A stretch of 64,000 nt of DNA from Wallemia ichthyophaga EXF-994 (Eukaryota; Basidiomycota; Wallemiomycetes; Wallemiales; Wallemiaceae): positions 1 to 64,000 of the forward strand of contig NW_008806284.1 of the NCBI RefSeq assembly GCF_000400465.1, written 5' to 3'. The notes beneath the pieces were generated by a model. The model did no database searches and had not been told where the DNA came from. It was given only the letters and a program-made list of their open reading frames with translations. This document shows, in pieces, positions 1-13,525 of this stretch. The position numbers and the translations under genes are program-made. The first letter of the stretch is position 1. Every line of letters starts with the position of its first letter.

Positions 1-1355
1 AGACCTGGCAGTCCGCAGATGTGCGATGATCTGAAAGTTACGTCAAGCGCGATATTCTCAGGCCCAGATGCAGTGAACAAGTTCATCGATAGCTTGGATC
101 GATACGAGGACACCGCCATGGCTATATCCCAACTCGGCCCGTTCTTCGATAGCAACGAGTCTTGGTCTGGCGAGCAACTCAACCAGCGAATTCTCAGTGC
201 GTTTAAAGTAGCTTTGCTTGTCTTTCCTCATCTCTTCATCAGTCTCCATCAACGATATCATCGACAAACGCTCTCAGAGAAGGCTTGACGTCGTTCAGCG
301 CGTTATTTTCAACCACATTAAGCCTTATTTCTCAAATCAGCACAAGAGCGTCAATGCGGACACGGGAAGAGTTAGGATGAGGGATCTCGCTAATGAGCAC
401 ATCGATTCTATCGATGCACCTGCATGGAAGACGCACAAGTTTGGCATTTGGGGTACATTAGCACTCCTCATGAGTATCACGGATGTACGATACCATCTTT
501 ACTGTAGCGCTCCGCTCACACAAACCTAAGGTGTCGCAATGCTGGTTCATGTTCCTGCCTCCAACTATGAGCATGCTTGATGACCCCGAGCCTTTCTTTA
601 AGGTGCGCGGTGTGAGACTTGCAAGGATGCTCATAGATACGTTAGATAGTAAACTTATCAATCAGGCTGGTCTGCGCACACTGTGGGAAAGTGTGAGTTT
701 TGCATTTTCTTCTTCGGTACCTTCTGACACCCTCACCAGTCGTTTTCTACTGCCCTTACATTTTTCGCACAAGATCACGGCGCGGAATTGCTTATCGGCG
801 CTGTAGAAGCCACGCTAGCTCTCTATCGCAAGACGACAGTTGACACAGAATCACTCTACAAACTCACATTGGATAGTGTCATTCAGCCTTGGTTCTATGC
901 AGGGGATAAGCTGGCTGTATTGTTTCCAACTTTCACTGTACTGCCTCAATTGCTAGAAGCGATGGATATAAATTCTGTGCGGTTTCTGAAGGTGGGCGGG
1001 CGTTAATCAAAATAGTGTCAGTCTCATCTAACAACAACAGGCTATCATCCCACAGATCAACAAAACTCTTCTTATTGCCTCTCCAAACGAACACTCCTTG
1101 CCTGTCCAGACGGCTGCTCTCGACGCGCTAAGCACGCTGATCCGGGTGTGCGAGCCACGAATACATCAGCGCAGAGTGCAGATACTTGAAGGATTAGTCA
1201 AAGCTTTTGTGAAAGATGGTCATCATCCGGAACACTGCTCCAGACTCCAGTATTGCTTTGGTGTACTTAAGAAGACTGCGCCGCAAGTTAGTGATGATTT
1301 CAAAGCGCTAACCAACATACACCCGTCTTTGAGCTCTTTAGACATTGACTTTTAG
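1..1355 (+). CDS. TTI2-like HEAT-repeat protein (5' partial)
   Basis: Helical, HEAT-like protein running in from the left edge. The frame is open to base 1, so the N-terminus is missing. Exons are 1-196, 243-484, 531-692, 740-991 and 1041-1355; introns are 46-49 nt and all phases agree. The C-terminal part (VQTAALDALSTLIRVCEPR and following) looks like the end of the Tti2 family, a partner of Tel2 and Tti1 in maturing PIKK kinases such as TOR and ATM/ATR. The family call rests on general resemblance of the C-terminal helices, not on a catalytic motif. Another HEAT-repeat scaffold is possible. The gene converges on the MRH4-like gene across a 755 bp gap. Confidence 0.5.
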
Positions 1356-2110
1356 TTGTTCAATAACACACTACGCAGGTGTTTATATTTTCTATACCTT
1401 CCTCCAATTCAGACAAGTTCATCACCGCTCTCGCAATGACCTCATTTGAGCGCTTGAATTCACAGACTACATGATTTCAGATAAAGCTGTGCAGCCTCGA
1501 TACAGGTCTCATATACGTCCTTACAAGGTGGAGACGGGATAGCAGTATCTCGTGGATGAACATCGGCACCATTTGTCAATGAGAATAAGGTTGCTATAGT
1601 TGGTGGTTAGGTTGATACATCCTTGGTCAGAGTTTAATTGTAAAATAGCGATTGGTTTGAATTGTGTAAGGACGTCGGCATGACTTTTTCAGGAACATCA
1701 GAAAAAGTAAGAGTGTCCCAAATTTGCTTGAGTAAATGGGTAGAATGTTTCATAAGCTCAAAGCGTCCCGAATAACGCTGACACAGCATATGAAAGTCGA
1801 TGATACTTAGCTTTACTCAAAGGCGGGGTGATGTAAGCAAGGGTGATGAAATGGGACAAATTGCTCGCCAATCACTCAAATAGGTGGTTATTACACGGTT
1901 ATACTTTTGTTATGCTCCAGTGTTCAGTGCTGTGATGAGTACCTGAAATTCGTTTGCCTGGTTCAGCAGAAGCAATGGCTAGAATTGATAGACTGTGCGT
2001 ATGTGTGTATTCAGACTACAAACACATGCCTTTCTTTAGTATATGACATCAATACATTACAATATTCCAATAAGTTATGCTTTCTATAATCTCTAAACCT
2101 CTGCTCCACT
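1356..2110. other. Gene-free stretch between convergent genes
   Basis: About 755 bp between two convergent genes. Only short unsupported reading frames are present (for example 1907-2089). I see no tRNA-like cloverleaf and no recognisable domain. It presumably holds the 3' ends of both neighbouring transcripts. Confidence 0.6.
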
Positions 2111-3676
2111 TCACTCAACCACTGTATTCCATGGCTCTGGAGTGATTTTGGCGCGATTAAAGGTATGCTGCATGGCCTTTTCTTCCTCCCCGTTGATCTT
2201 GTCGTCTGTAACAGTCTCTCTGACAAAGGTGACAACTTGAGGCGAGCCGCTCTGTCCAAACCTACCCACACGACCAGATATGTGCGAGTACTTTGTGACA
2301 TCCTTTGTTGGACCTGCAATCATAACAAGCTCGAGAGAAGGCATGTGCAAGCCCCGTACAGCATGCTCGTGGGTAATGTAAAGTGTTCCTTTATCGTCAT
2401 CACCTACGTTCTCCTGCAACCCTTCATCTTGATCATCGTCCTTTGAAAGGTTGACGAGCTGGCGTGCGTTAAGACCAAGCTCACCAAAGAAATCCTCTAG
2501 CCGCTTTATCGATGCGTTCGATGGTACAATCAGTACTGCAGACCCATTGTTATCATTGTGTGCACTCCATATCGCAAATGCCGCTGCTACACTTTCGAAT
2601 AAATTCTCGTCCTCATTCGCCTCTCCTAAAAACTTGCTCACCTCATTGCGTCTGAGTTGCAACTCCTTACTGCCACCAATTTCACTATCGTTTGTACGAA
2701 TGTTGCGAATTTCACCACGGTTGTTAACCACAACACAACAGTGTCTCACTCTTGTGCCCTTATCGCTGGTGTCAGCATTGATGTATGAGGTAGCTGGACC
2801 AGCCCAACGCTTTTCGACCTTAAGATGACCCCTTAGGGGTGCGTTGAGGGACGCGCTCGTCGCGATGAACTGTATTTTGCGATCGCGACCTCCCATCAAA
2901 GCATCTATGAGCGGGTATAAGACGTCCTTTTTCTTCTTTGGCGATTTCTTGAACGATCTTGTCGATCTTCTTGTTGATGGCGATGGTAGGAGCGCGTCAA
3001 CCTCATCAAGCGCGATGCAGCTGAGGTCTTGGACTATGTTGCGCTTCGCTTGAATGTTAAAGAGGCTTGGGTCGTGAGCTAATGCATCAGCTAGGCCGTT
3101 AGGGGTGCAGACGAGTACCTTGGGGATTGTAGAGCGCAATGTCAACACTTGATCTGAGGTGGATAAATTTGGTGAGCGATAGAGTGCGCCGACGTAGCTG
3201 GAGTAAGTCTGTGGGTATAAAGACTCGCTCCAGAAAGTATATTGCCGTAGTAGCTCATATGTTGGGACCATAATCAATCCAAGGATACTCTGTCTATCGT
3301 CCTCGTTCACGCTGGCGAAGCTTGTGCTCATTGCGAGAGGATCAAATGTCACCCTCCTGCTCCGGCTGCTAGACTTTTCATCTGCTCGCGTGCGTGATGC
3401 CTGTGATAAAAGAGATAGCAGCAACCCAAGTGACCTGAAGAGAGAAGACAGGGTGAGATCGGAGAGAATGCGACCAACTGCAACTCACTTTCCATCACCC
3501 GTATCAGCCTTAAGAAGTACATCGTATCCGTTTGTAACCCTGGTGATCAGCTCGGATTGTGCATGTGTGGGCGTGCGTATGCTGGGGAAGCTGGACTGGA
3601 CGCGATTGAGGAGATCCGGAGAAAGTGGTAAACTACTGAAGCTGCCAATTTTCAATCTAATTCGTGACCATCTCAT
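2111..3676 (-). CDS. DEAD-box-type RNA helicase, MRH4-like
   Basis: ATP-dependent RNA helicase of 503 residues in two exons (3489-3676 and 2111-3434, intron 54 nt). The intron splits motif I (TGDGK|S). Other motifs seen are a Q-motif-like PTHAQSEL near residue 39, motif II as DEVD (not DEAD), motif III-like ATSAS and motif VI HISGRVGRFG. The basic N-terminus (MRWSRIRLKIG) fits mitochondrial import. The divergent DEVD box and size fit Mrh4, a mitochondrial helicase for large-ribosomal-subunit assembly; that assignment is an inference. The start codon lies only 18 bp from the start codon of the divergent cytochrome b5 reductase gene. No other methionine exists in exon 1. Confidence 0.8.
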
Positions 3677-3694
3677 CGTTGTGCACTCGCAACC

Positions 3695-4672
<978 letters not shown>

Positions 4673-4744
4673 GTTTTAACGTATAAGAAAAAGAGCTGTC
4701 AACAAAGCTTAAATGAATAGACGATACACTGTTTAGTTTGAGAG

Positions 4745-7225
4745 CTATTTGACTAGCTGATTACCGTCATAGTCTGTTATTTTGCCGTCTCGATTGACTG
4801 TGGGTGTGTTGAACACACTTTCGTCGTAATTCTCCTTATCAATCATGCTGTTGTTCATGGCATCCTCATCTTCCTCACCTAGCACTTCGAATTTCGCCTG
4901 GTCTTTTCTGCGCTGACTTGCAACGTGCAATTGATTGACTAGCTCAATCTTCTTGTTGGTGTTAATCTCACTCTGTTCTGATTCCGTTCTAAGTCTATCC
5001 GCAAACTCTACCTCTTGTAGCGTCAATTGCTCACGCATCAGCTCAAGACACTCCTCTCTGGTTCCCATTTCTATCTCCGCACAACGCATCTCAGCTTCAA
5101 GCCATCTTTCCTTCATGTCTTGGAGTTCAGAAAAGAGGAATTCTGTGAAAGGATCGTTCTCATCGTCGCTGTCTATCTCACTACCCTCTTCATCTGTTGC
5201 ACGGTTATCTGTGTCCGCTTCGTCCTCCATAGCTATGCTTTGATCTCCCACTTGAACATTGACGAATTTATCGCTCAAGCTCTCGTCACTACTTTTGATA
5301 CTTTTATGACTGCTATTGCTTGGCGTATGTCCGATCCTCTCTCTAATTGCACCTAATGTGTCTTTGATGGTAGAGTTAACCTTCTTAGGAAGCAAGGTTG
5401 ATGGCGCTTTTGAGACGTTGACATCGCGAGCTACAGCTGAGAACTTCATTACATGGGACGTTTCCATGAATGATGTGTCGAATGGGTTGCAATGCACCAA
5501 CATTACTGCCTTGCCGTCTCCGACAAAGAAGGATTGGAATATCTCTGTCAACTTGGAATGTCTAAATGGTACCGGTGCTGGCTGTAATGCTTTAATTTTG
5601 GGTGTGATTTAACAAAGGACGAGAATAACGTACCTTCTTATTCTCCTGACGACGCTGATTAGCACGGAGGATCTCCATACATTGACCCAAAACCATCAAA
5701 GACTTGTTAATGTTACCAGCTTCACGCAGACGTTCACCTGTATTGCCAGTGTTTTTGCTTCTCTCAGAACCAGCTAAATCGACCAGTGAGAAACGAGAAA
5801 ACGAAACTGCATTCGGATCCTGAACATCTGTTAGCATTTGCGTGTTTTAAACACAAATAATCACCTTCTGTGCTCCACTATTCACTCTCATCACGCGAAT
5901 GTTGAAGATGGAGTGTGAACGACTACTAGCGCGGTTTGCGAGTGTCGAGAATACTTGTCTGTTGTGTGTGCCAAGCTCTAGTAAGGCTCTTGCTTGCTGT
6001 AGGGACTGTCAGCCATCACCTTTAAATCAAGACAACACTTCAAACCCACCTCAGGGGTGTCACAACGAACTTCTCTCAATCCTTCAATGTACTTGGCGTC
6101 AGCATCTCTATCGCTCCTCAATCCAAGCGCTTTACGCTTAACGACTATGGTTGTTTTCTTTGAAGTAGCAGTACCCATGCTACCAACGCTATTGCTGGGG
6201 TGTAAGTTGGAGGTGGATGGCAGACTCTCAAGCAAATCATAAACCTTCTCATTGTAAATTTCAGCAAAAGAAATCCAGATTGCGTACTTGTAGTTTTTGT
6301 CAAGATTGAAAGACGTGTCCTCGGATTGAGAAACAGGATTAGGTTTTCCAGGGAAAACATCGTGGAAGAATTGAGCATGCTGATTACGATGTCCAGATAA
6401 ACCAGAGAGTAAGCTAGCGTGTGGAGAGTGGCGGGTGCTTTCCACGGCTGAGACCTTTGATGGTCTGAAATCGTGATTGGCTTTCAAATCACCGATACTG
6501 TTAAAAATGACATCCAAAGTGCGCGGAATGATGCCCTCCTGACCTTCACCTTGGCCACCTTGCATTGAGTATGTTTTACCAGAGTTTGTGACACCATAAG
6601 CGAATAAGAGAGCATTCTGAGACTTGAGAAGAACATCTTCAACGAGTGGAAGAGTCGTTTGAGTGAAGAAATCTGATTGTGAAGAAGACAATTGCATCTT
6701 CTCTTTCGAGGCGGTTGAAGGCATATCAGAGAGGTTTGGATGGAATACCTTTGTGAAGGCATATCTCTCTGAGCTGATTCCAGCGCCAAGTGAGAGTCTG
6801 CTGCCGCCTAACAAAGAATCTGAGGGAGCTGTCAACTCAACTTGAGTTGGGCTAATGACTTGTAAATAAGGATCACTAAGGGAGCGGTCTCTAGTTCCAG
6901 CGTCAGGATTTCTAACTCGTAAATAAGTCTAGCAGGTGAGTTAGGAATGTGAGTCACTGGCACTGCAACTGAATCTAACCTTGATAGGCTCCTTCTCTGG
7001 CGAGTATTGGGCGATAGACAGTTTACCTTTGTGATTTGTAGTGGTACGCCTCTTTTGACCTTCAGCGACGACGACTCTACGCGCTGCGTTTGTTGCAGCA
7101 GTTGCTGTTGTAGCTTGAGCCCGTCCAAGTGTAGGAGAAACAAAAGATTGATTAGATTTCAAAGGCAATTTCGAAGGAGATTGATTGGTTGGAGATTTCT
7201 TCGTTTGTGATCGCGTCGTCCTCAT
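4745..7225 (-). CDS. Kinesin-6 family motor protein
   Basis: Microtubule motor of 759 residues. Exons from the start are 6980-7225, 6050-6928, 5865-5996, 5634-5819 and 4745-5581. The P-loop reads GVTNSGKTYSMQG. Switch I is NRASSRSHSIF and switch II is SLVDLAGSERSK. The GNINKSLMVLGQC helix is present. A long insert before YKYAIWISFAEIYNEK, in the loop-6 region, is the hallmark of kinesin-6 (KIF20/KIF23/Klp9), which acts on spindle midzone microtubules in anaphase. An acidic, coiled-coil region (about residues 570-680) follows the motor. The N-terminal 80 residues are basic and Ser/Thr-rich. It is divergent from ARP1, with 49 bp between start codons. The kinesin-6 subfamily call is a strong inference. 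Confidence 0.85.
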
Positions 7226-7274
7226 CGTTCAACTTGAAAATACAATAAGGCGCGTCACTCAAACTCAAACGACG

Positions 7275-8752
7275 ATGGACGGTGATGTACTGGTTAATGC
7301 GCCGATTGTGATTGATAATGTGGGCAATCGGATTTCATCATTCACAACCATATTTATATTTCAAAGGGCTCCGGTACAATCAAAGCTGGTTTCGCAGGCG
7401 AGGATCATCCAAGTTGCTTCTTTCCCGTAGGTTGGCGCGCTTGCGGGTCTTTTATACTCAAATTACTCCTCATAGTCACAGTCGGTCGATTCTTCTTTCC
7501 TTACTTCCCCACTTAACCAATATTCAGCGTTGGGAGACCAAAACATGCAAGAGTTATGGCAGGAAGCTTAGAAGGCGAGCAATTTATTGGCAGAAAAGCT
7601 CAAGAGCTGCGTGGATTGCTTAAAATTAAGTATCCAATGGTATGTACCGCTGGCGAAAAACCCACACACACCTAACGCATACAGGAACACGGTATCGTCA
7701 CAGACTGGGAAGATATGGAGAGAATTTGGTCTCACATATACGCTGATGAACTCAAAGCACTTTCAGAGGAGCATCCTGTGTTACTCACAGAAGCACCGCT
7801 CAATCCACGCCAAAACAGAGACATTGCTGCTCAAATATTCTTTGAAACTTTCAATGTTCCTGCCCTTTTTACTTCGGTACAAGCGGTTTTATCTCTCTAC
7901 TCCTCTGGTAGAACAACTGGTTTAGTCTTGGATTCTGGTGATGGTGTCACTCACGCCGTTCCTGTCTATGAGGGCTTCTCAATGCCACATGCTATTAGAA
8001 GGGTTGACGTCGCTGGTAGGGATGTCACTTATAACTTACAGATGCTGTTGAGGAGGTCCGGTTTCAACTTGACAACATCCGCAGAATTGGAAGTTGTAAG
8101 GACAATAAAGGAAAAGTGCTGCTACGTGGCTCTCAATCCACAGAAAGAAGAGAAGGAGGCTGCTAGTAGGGGTGACAATGCGCGTAAAGAGGAGTTTAAG
8201 CTGCCTGATGGACACACAATTAGAGTGCGTCTTCTCCTTCCCTTCATACCTCTTCTCACTACCCCCACAGCTAGGTCCCGAGAGGTTTAGAGCACCAGAG
8301 ATACTCTTCAATCCAGAACTCGTTGGTTTGGAAGACGCAGGTGTACATCAAGTTGTCGTAGATTCTATAAACAGGTCTGATCTTGACCTCCGAAAATCCC
8401 TCTTTGGCAATATCATTTTATCTGGTGGATCAACCTTGACTAAAGGTAAGTGTGTGGCCAGTAGCTTCAATAAAGTCCCCTAAGAAAAGAAACCCAGGCT
8501 TCGGTGATAGATTGCTCGCAGACGTCAAGAGGCTGGCACTTAAGGATGTCAAAATTAAGATCTACGCCCCACCTGAACGCAAGTACTCTACATGGATTGG
8601 TGGATCTATCTTAGCTGGTTTGAGTACTTTCAAAAAGGTGTGTCTTTGGGGAGGCTATATTCTCACAACCAACTAACTTTATCTTATAGATGTGGATATC
8701 GGCTGAGGCTTTCGCTGAAGATCCTGATATAGTTCACAAAAGAGCCTTCTGA
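7275..8752 (+). CDS. ARP1: Actin-related protein 1 (centractin, dynactin filament)
   Basis: Subunit of the short filament of dynactin, the dynein cofactor. The model has eight exons: 7275-7319, 7367-7426, 7476-7480, 7528-7639, 7685-8224, 8271-8445, 8498-8637 and 8690-8752, giving 379 residues; the family is about 376-380. It begins with VNAPIVIDN then [11 protein letters not shown] (actin phosphate loop) and contains [41 protein letters not shown] and ILSGGST. These match Arp1 closely rather than actin itself. The third exon is only 5 nt and is needed to join FFP to VGRPKH in frame. It adds two residues at a place where Arp1 proteins have exactly two. Confidence 0.95.
7476..7480 (+). other. 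ARP1: Predicted 5-nt microexon of ARP1
   Basis: TCACA flanked by ...catag upstream and gtcggt downstream. The two resulting introns are 49 nt (7427-7475) and 47 nt (7481-7527), the normal size here. Direct joining of 7426 to 7528 breaks the frame. The only single-intron alternative that keeps frame uses a weak donor at 7447 and adds seven unrelated residues. Confidence 0.75.
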
Positions 8753-8814
8753 TAGAATTTCAAGTTAATTTATACCCACATACATATGCGCAATTGATTC
8801 AAATAAATACGATA

Positions 8815-11224
8815 TCAGACTTGTTTAAATACGTCTGTTTGTATACCTTGGACTTCTTCATAGTGGAGTTTTGACAAAGCCGCTCTTTTTACTAGCTCGA
8901 GATAGCTTGCCAGGGTGTTCGAACCGGCGACGCCCTTCTTTATCAGTGATGTTGACCGTCTTACGAACTCGAGGTAGATGCGGTAGCGCTCATCAGCCAC
9001 GGTGTTAGCAAGGTTGAGTGCTTGGTCAATATATCTATATTTTGATTAGATTGAGCGGTTGCTGTGACATCCACACTCACCCAATGTTGATAGACTTGGC
9101 TTCGTAAAGGGATGTATGCAATCTATGTACCAGCTCCGGTATGTATATCTCTCTTATTCTCTCCAACTCCATCACCCGCTTCTCGTGAGCGTCTTCTCCA
9201 AGCCTCATCCACTCAGTAGTGAAAATCTCCATTGACTTCTCCTTGACAATGTGAGTAAGTGTCTAGTGAACATATAATTGAGTCAGAAGCATATCATCAA
9301 AACAATCACCCACCTCCACCTGATCTGACCAAGCTTTGTAATCCAATTTAGCAACTTTGTTAGTATCAGGTTGGGCCGTCCACAGCTCAACGAGTTTGGT
9401 GTGATTATCAAGCAGCTCAAATAGCTGTTTATATCCACTATATTCGACAATTTGATCGTCGATACTAATGACGTCTTCCTCTTCCATGTTGCTGTTTGGT
9501 TGATGCGCCATTAGATCAGCTGGTAGCGAGTCGAGAAGCTTGTAAGCAGCAGAAACATTACCACTTGCCAAAAAGTACCTCATCAGCCCATTACTCTGTA
9601 CCAATGCGAATCTGTAAGTTTCTTTTGCAAAGATGAGCCACTCTATGGATCTAAGCAGAGAGAGATTTTTGTACGACAAATTACTGGTATTTGCGAATGT
9701 TGTAATATCTGGTGCTATTGTGGGTACTTCCGGTAATCTAGTAAATGTGTCGATAAGTGTCAGCTCAACAGTTCTGCATGCAACACCCTCCAAATCCAAT
9801 CCATGCTCACGCGTTTGCATCAGAGCGGCTTTCCTGACATCAATTGGTGTGGTTATGTCAAGTGAATGGAGATAGTGGGCAAACGACTCCCCACCAGCAC
9901 CTTCACCAAGACAGCCTGCATACATTCCTACCAGCTCCTTCGCTTCGTTACGTTGCTCAAGAGTGCGCACGTAGACTTCTAATATAATCTCAGCGGGTCC
10001 GTTGGGTACATCCTCTGTTGGATTTTCGTCGTCGATTGCACGAAGAAAGAGAACAAGGTGGGCAAAGAATCTAATCAAATGTGCGAAAGCATCAGGAGAT
10101 ACCATCTGAGCTGTTTGGGGGATTTGAGAAGCAAAGTTGGTCAGCAAATGATTTGTTCTCTCAAGCATGACATTTGTTTGAGTGATTCTGAAAGGATTAT
10201 GGGCTGAGTTGCCGACGTTACCGCCCAGCTTGAGTATTTCTTCAAAGATTGCTTCCAAGTTTTCGGCGACTGGTTCGCTTTCGGGAGCGTTGGTATTGTC
10301 TATAGATTCATACCAATATCCACCAGTATTTCTAAGTGATTCATCAATTTTTCTCTCCATCAAGGCATTTACGCGTGCCCAAAGGTGATCCTCCCAAGTG
10401 CTGCACACGGGTATGACTGAAGAGAGAGTACCCGACAGACAACCATACAGAGCCCTCTCGTATGGGTCAAAGTCAGGGTTCTCGCTCAGTTGTGAAGCAA
10501 TTTGTTTCCAAAGTTTACGCTGCTTGTTGCCGGATATACCATTATTGAGAGCAATTTCGGGAGAAGCTAGCGAAGGATCATCCCACAACTGACCACCACG
10601 CAAACTAGCAGCACGCCAGGGCTGATCGGATGAGCGACAAGCATCCAACGCCAAGTCCATTCTGCCCAAACGGATGTATTCGAAGAGAGTGCGCGTGAGA
10701 GGTTTATCATACTGAGAATCCTCCACGTCGAGTTGCTTGCGTTGACGAAGGGGAGCGTCAGGATCAATGGAAGTGACAAGAGAAGGGGGAGTACTTCCCT
10801 GTCTCTTTGCCTGCTTGAGCTTGTTTTTAGTGTAAGTGTGGTAGCCTTTGCGGATTTCGACGGGGTATAAAGGAGTGGGGATGCTATGGAGCCATTGTCT
10901 GATAGTATTAAGTTCCAGAAGTTCGTTGGATTGAGAAATGAGTGGTTGAGTGAGGGTGAGTGGTGGAGTGTAAATATTTGATTGTAAGATCTCATTTGCT
11001 GAGAATCCATCATCCAAACCAGCCAAACGATCTTCGTAGATTGCGTGTATAAGCGTCCAAGTATTCCTCTCTAGGCTCCATGCTTCGCGTTCAGCGTCGT
11101 TGAGATTCGAATGAAGAATGTTATCGCATAGTTGAGCGAATAAATCTGGGAGATGAAGAATATTTCCAGATTTGTTATTCGAAATTTCAGATAAAATTCC
11201 CGCGAATTGCTGATACACGGTCAT
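8815..11224 (-). CDS. NUP84: Nucleoporin Nup84/Nup107
   Basis: Helical scaffold nucleoporin of the Y-complex of the nuclear pore, 770 residues. Exons from the start are 9314-11224, 9081-9262 and 8815-9034. The ATG at 11224 begins MTVYQQFAG. The sequence is almost all alpha-helical. The C-terminal part, with EWMRLGED and YIPELVHRLHTSLYE, matches the conserved end of Nup84/Nup107. The length fits fungal members. It is divergent from the DMT transporter gene, with 41 bp between start codons. Confidence 0.9.
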
Positions 11225-11265
11225 TGTAAGGTTCAAAGGAACGACGACGACGAATATCAGATGAA

Positions 11266-12838
11266 ATGAATAAATTAGGTGGAATCGCAGGAATACTCAT
11301 CTTCATTTCTTCACTCATCTCTTACGCTGCAGAGACTGAATTGGCTCAAGTCGTTGAATCACGCTTAGGCTACTCAAAGCCTTACTTTATGCTCTATCTA
11401 GCACACTCCAGCTTCTGTTTCTGTCTTCCTCTTCACCTTCTCTTCCTCAAGATTACTAGCAGCGTCCCTTCGAAGCTCTACCTCAAAGGTCTCGCTCTAG
11501 CAACACGCAACGTACTCACCCCAAATGCCAGTCAGCCTTCACACAACGCTGGCTTCTGGGATATTCTCCCGGTCAAAGTTAGCTTGATTAGAATGTACTT
11601 CCTCACCGCTATGGCTACACTTGCCGCTGTCTGTTGGTGGGTATCTGTCAAATACACGACGTGTGTCAGATCATTCCTATCTGATTAATCCCTCTAATTA
11701 TTTTCATCCAGTGTTGCTGATCTCACTGCTATTTGGAATAGGTAACTACCCCTCCCCCCACTCCGCAATCGTCTCTGATAAACACCTCCAGCTCAGCTTT
11801 CTGGGCATATATTTTCGCAATATACCTCCTCGGTGAGAAACTACAAAAGTCTAAGCTAGGCGCTGTTGTCCTGGCTTGTTCTGGTGTTGTGTTGATTGCG
11901 TATGGAGGTGAAAGATCTTCACGCGAAACACCCCTCGAGGAAGGCGAAAAGAGAGCTAGATTTTCAACAGCATTGCTTGGCGATCTCTTGGTATTCATTG
12001 GTAGTCTCACTTTCGCACTTTTCGAAGTTTGTCTTAAGAAATACGCAAGTTTACCTGATAAGCATGATAATGACGAACGAGATGAATATGAGTCTGACGC
12101 TTTCGATTTCGGTGAGAGTTCAGATGAGGAGGATGTCGAACATCAAAAAAAACACAGAGACGACGGTGACGAATATGAGCATGAACAATTCAATTATGAA
12201 ACAAACAATCAAGACGAAATTGATGATACCCTAAAAACATCTCAGAGACCTGGCTTTCTGAACCACGCTAACTCTACATCTCCACTCATTGAAGCCAATA
12301 ACGTTAGTAGTGGTAATTTACATAGAATGAGTATGAGTAGGAGAGAGAGCAGCAATTCTATATCCACACTCGCGACAAACCCCCCTTTCGGCTTACATCC
12401 TAATCTCGTCAGTACAAGTATAGGATTAATCACTGTGCTCACTTTATGGATACCTATACCTATACTTCACTGGATTGGTTGGGAAAAGTTTGAACTCCCA
12501 CCTTCTGCGGCCGCTTATGGATATATAGCAGCGATGGTGATGTTTGGTATGGTGTTTAATGGAGCTTTTATAGTGAGTTTAAGGAGTATTGAGCCGTGTT
12601 TAGTACTGATGGATCATGCACAGGCACTTTGTTTTATATGGGGTCCAGTTATGGCATCTGTTGGAGTGAGTTTCAAGTTCTAGACGTATTCAACACTAAC
12701 AGAGATGATCAGTCGCTATTGACGATTGTGTTGGTGCAGATAGTGGATGTGCTAGTAAATCACGTACCACTGACATTATTCAGCGTGCTAGGAGGATCAT
12801 TGATCGTACTTGGCTTTGTTTTACTTGTAATTACCTGA
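11266..12838 (+). CDS. EamA/DMT-type membrane transporter (SLC35F/Thi74-like)
   Basis: Polytopic membrane protein of 466 residues. Exons are 11266-11636, 11712-11741 (30 nt), 11792-12665 and 12713-12838. It has about ten hydrophobic segments in two halves, as in drug/metabolite transporters. The N-terminal helix pair and LTAIWNSSAFWAYIFA fit the SLC35F-like branch, which includes yeast Thi74 and YML018C. The halves are separated by a long, very acidic loop (roughly residues 195-260). The substrate cannot be told from sequence. Confidence 0.8.
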
Positions 12839-13098
12839 TTGATAATGTATTGATTCAAAATAACTTTAATTTCCATTTATAGCCAGTTGCTCCGCCAAGA
12901 AAGATTTTCACGAGCAATGGCGGTGTACTATCTAAAACTAGAGAGAGTGGGGTATATGTGGAGTAATAGAGAATCAAAGTAGCCACCAATTACCATAAAC
13001 ATAATGGATGATAAATTCAACGTTTTTAATTGGAGCACACATGCTTTTCAACGCGCCCGCCTCTCTTCCGCTCTAACCACAAAGACTCCAAAAAAATA

Positions 13099-13525
13099 AT
13101 GGGATACGAACCAGGTAAAGCTGAAAAGGGGTTAGTGGTGGCTGTGATTTGATTAACCTTTCTAACATACCTACCCATACAGTGCAGGTCTTTTCAAGAC
13201 TAGGTAAGCTTGGACTTGTCGTTCGCCACTGAGCACCACTAACGGAGACAGATGCGCTCAATGTCACAACGTCGGCGCAGGTGAAGGCCACAAGGTTGGT
13301 CCAAACCTTCACGGTCTTTTCGGTCGCAAAACAGGCCAAGCGGAAGGATTCAGCTACACGGAAGCCAACGTAAAGAAGGGCATCACATGGGATGAGAACA
13401 CTTTGTTCGATTACCTTGAAAACCCAAAGAAGTACATTCCTGGAACTAAGATGGCCTTCGCTGGTCTTAAGAAGCCAAAGGACCGTAACGACATCATCAC
13501 TTTCCTTAAGGATGCAACCAAGTAA
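13099..13525 (+). CDS. CYC1: Cytochrome c
   Basis: Intermembrane-space electron carrier between complexes III and IV, 108 residues. Exons are 13099-13130, 13183-13203 (21 nt) and 13252-13525; introns are 52 and 48 nt. The haem motif CAQCH sits near residue 19. Conserved [14 protein letters not shown], the axial-ligand region [12 protein letters not shown] and the terminal DATK are present. The small first two exons make the gene easy to miss by simple reading-frame search. About 260 bp separate it from the upstream DMT gene. Confidence 0.97.

Noticed and set aside
7427-7527. Frameshift or pseudogene in ARP1
   Set aside because: The microexon model restores a full-length protein of family length with normal intron sizes, and all other ARP1 motifs are intact.
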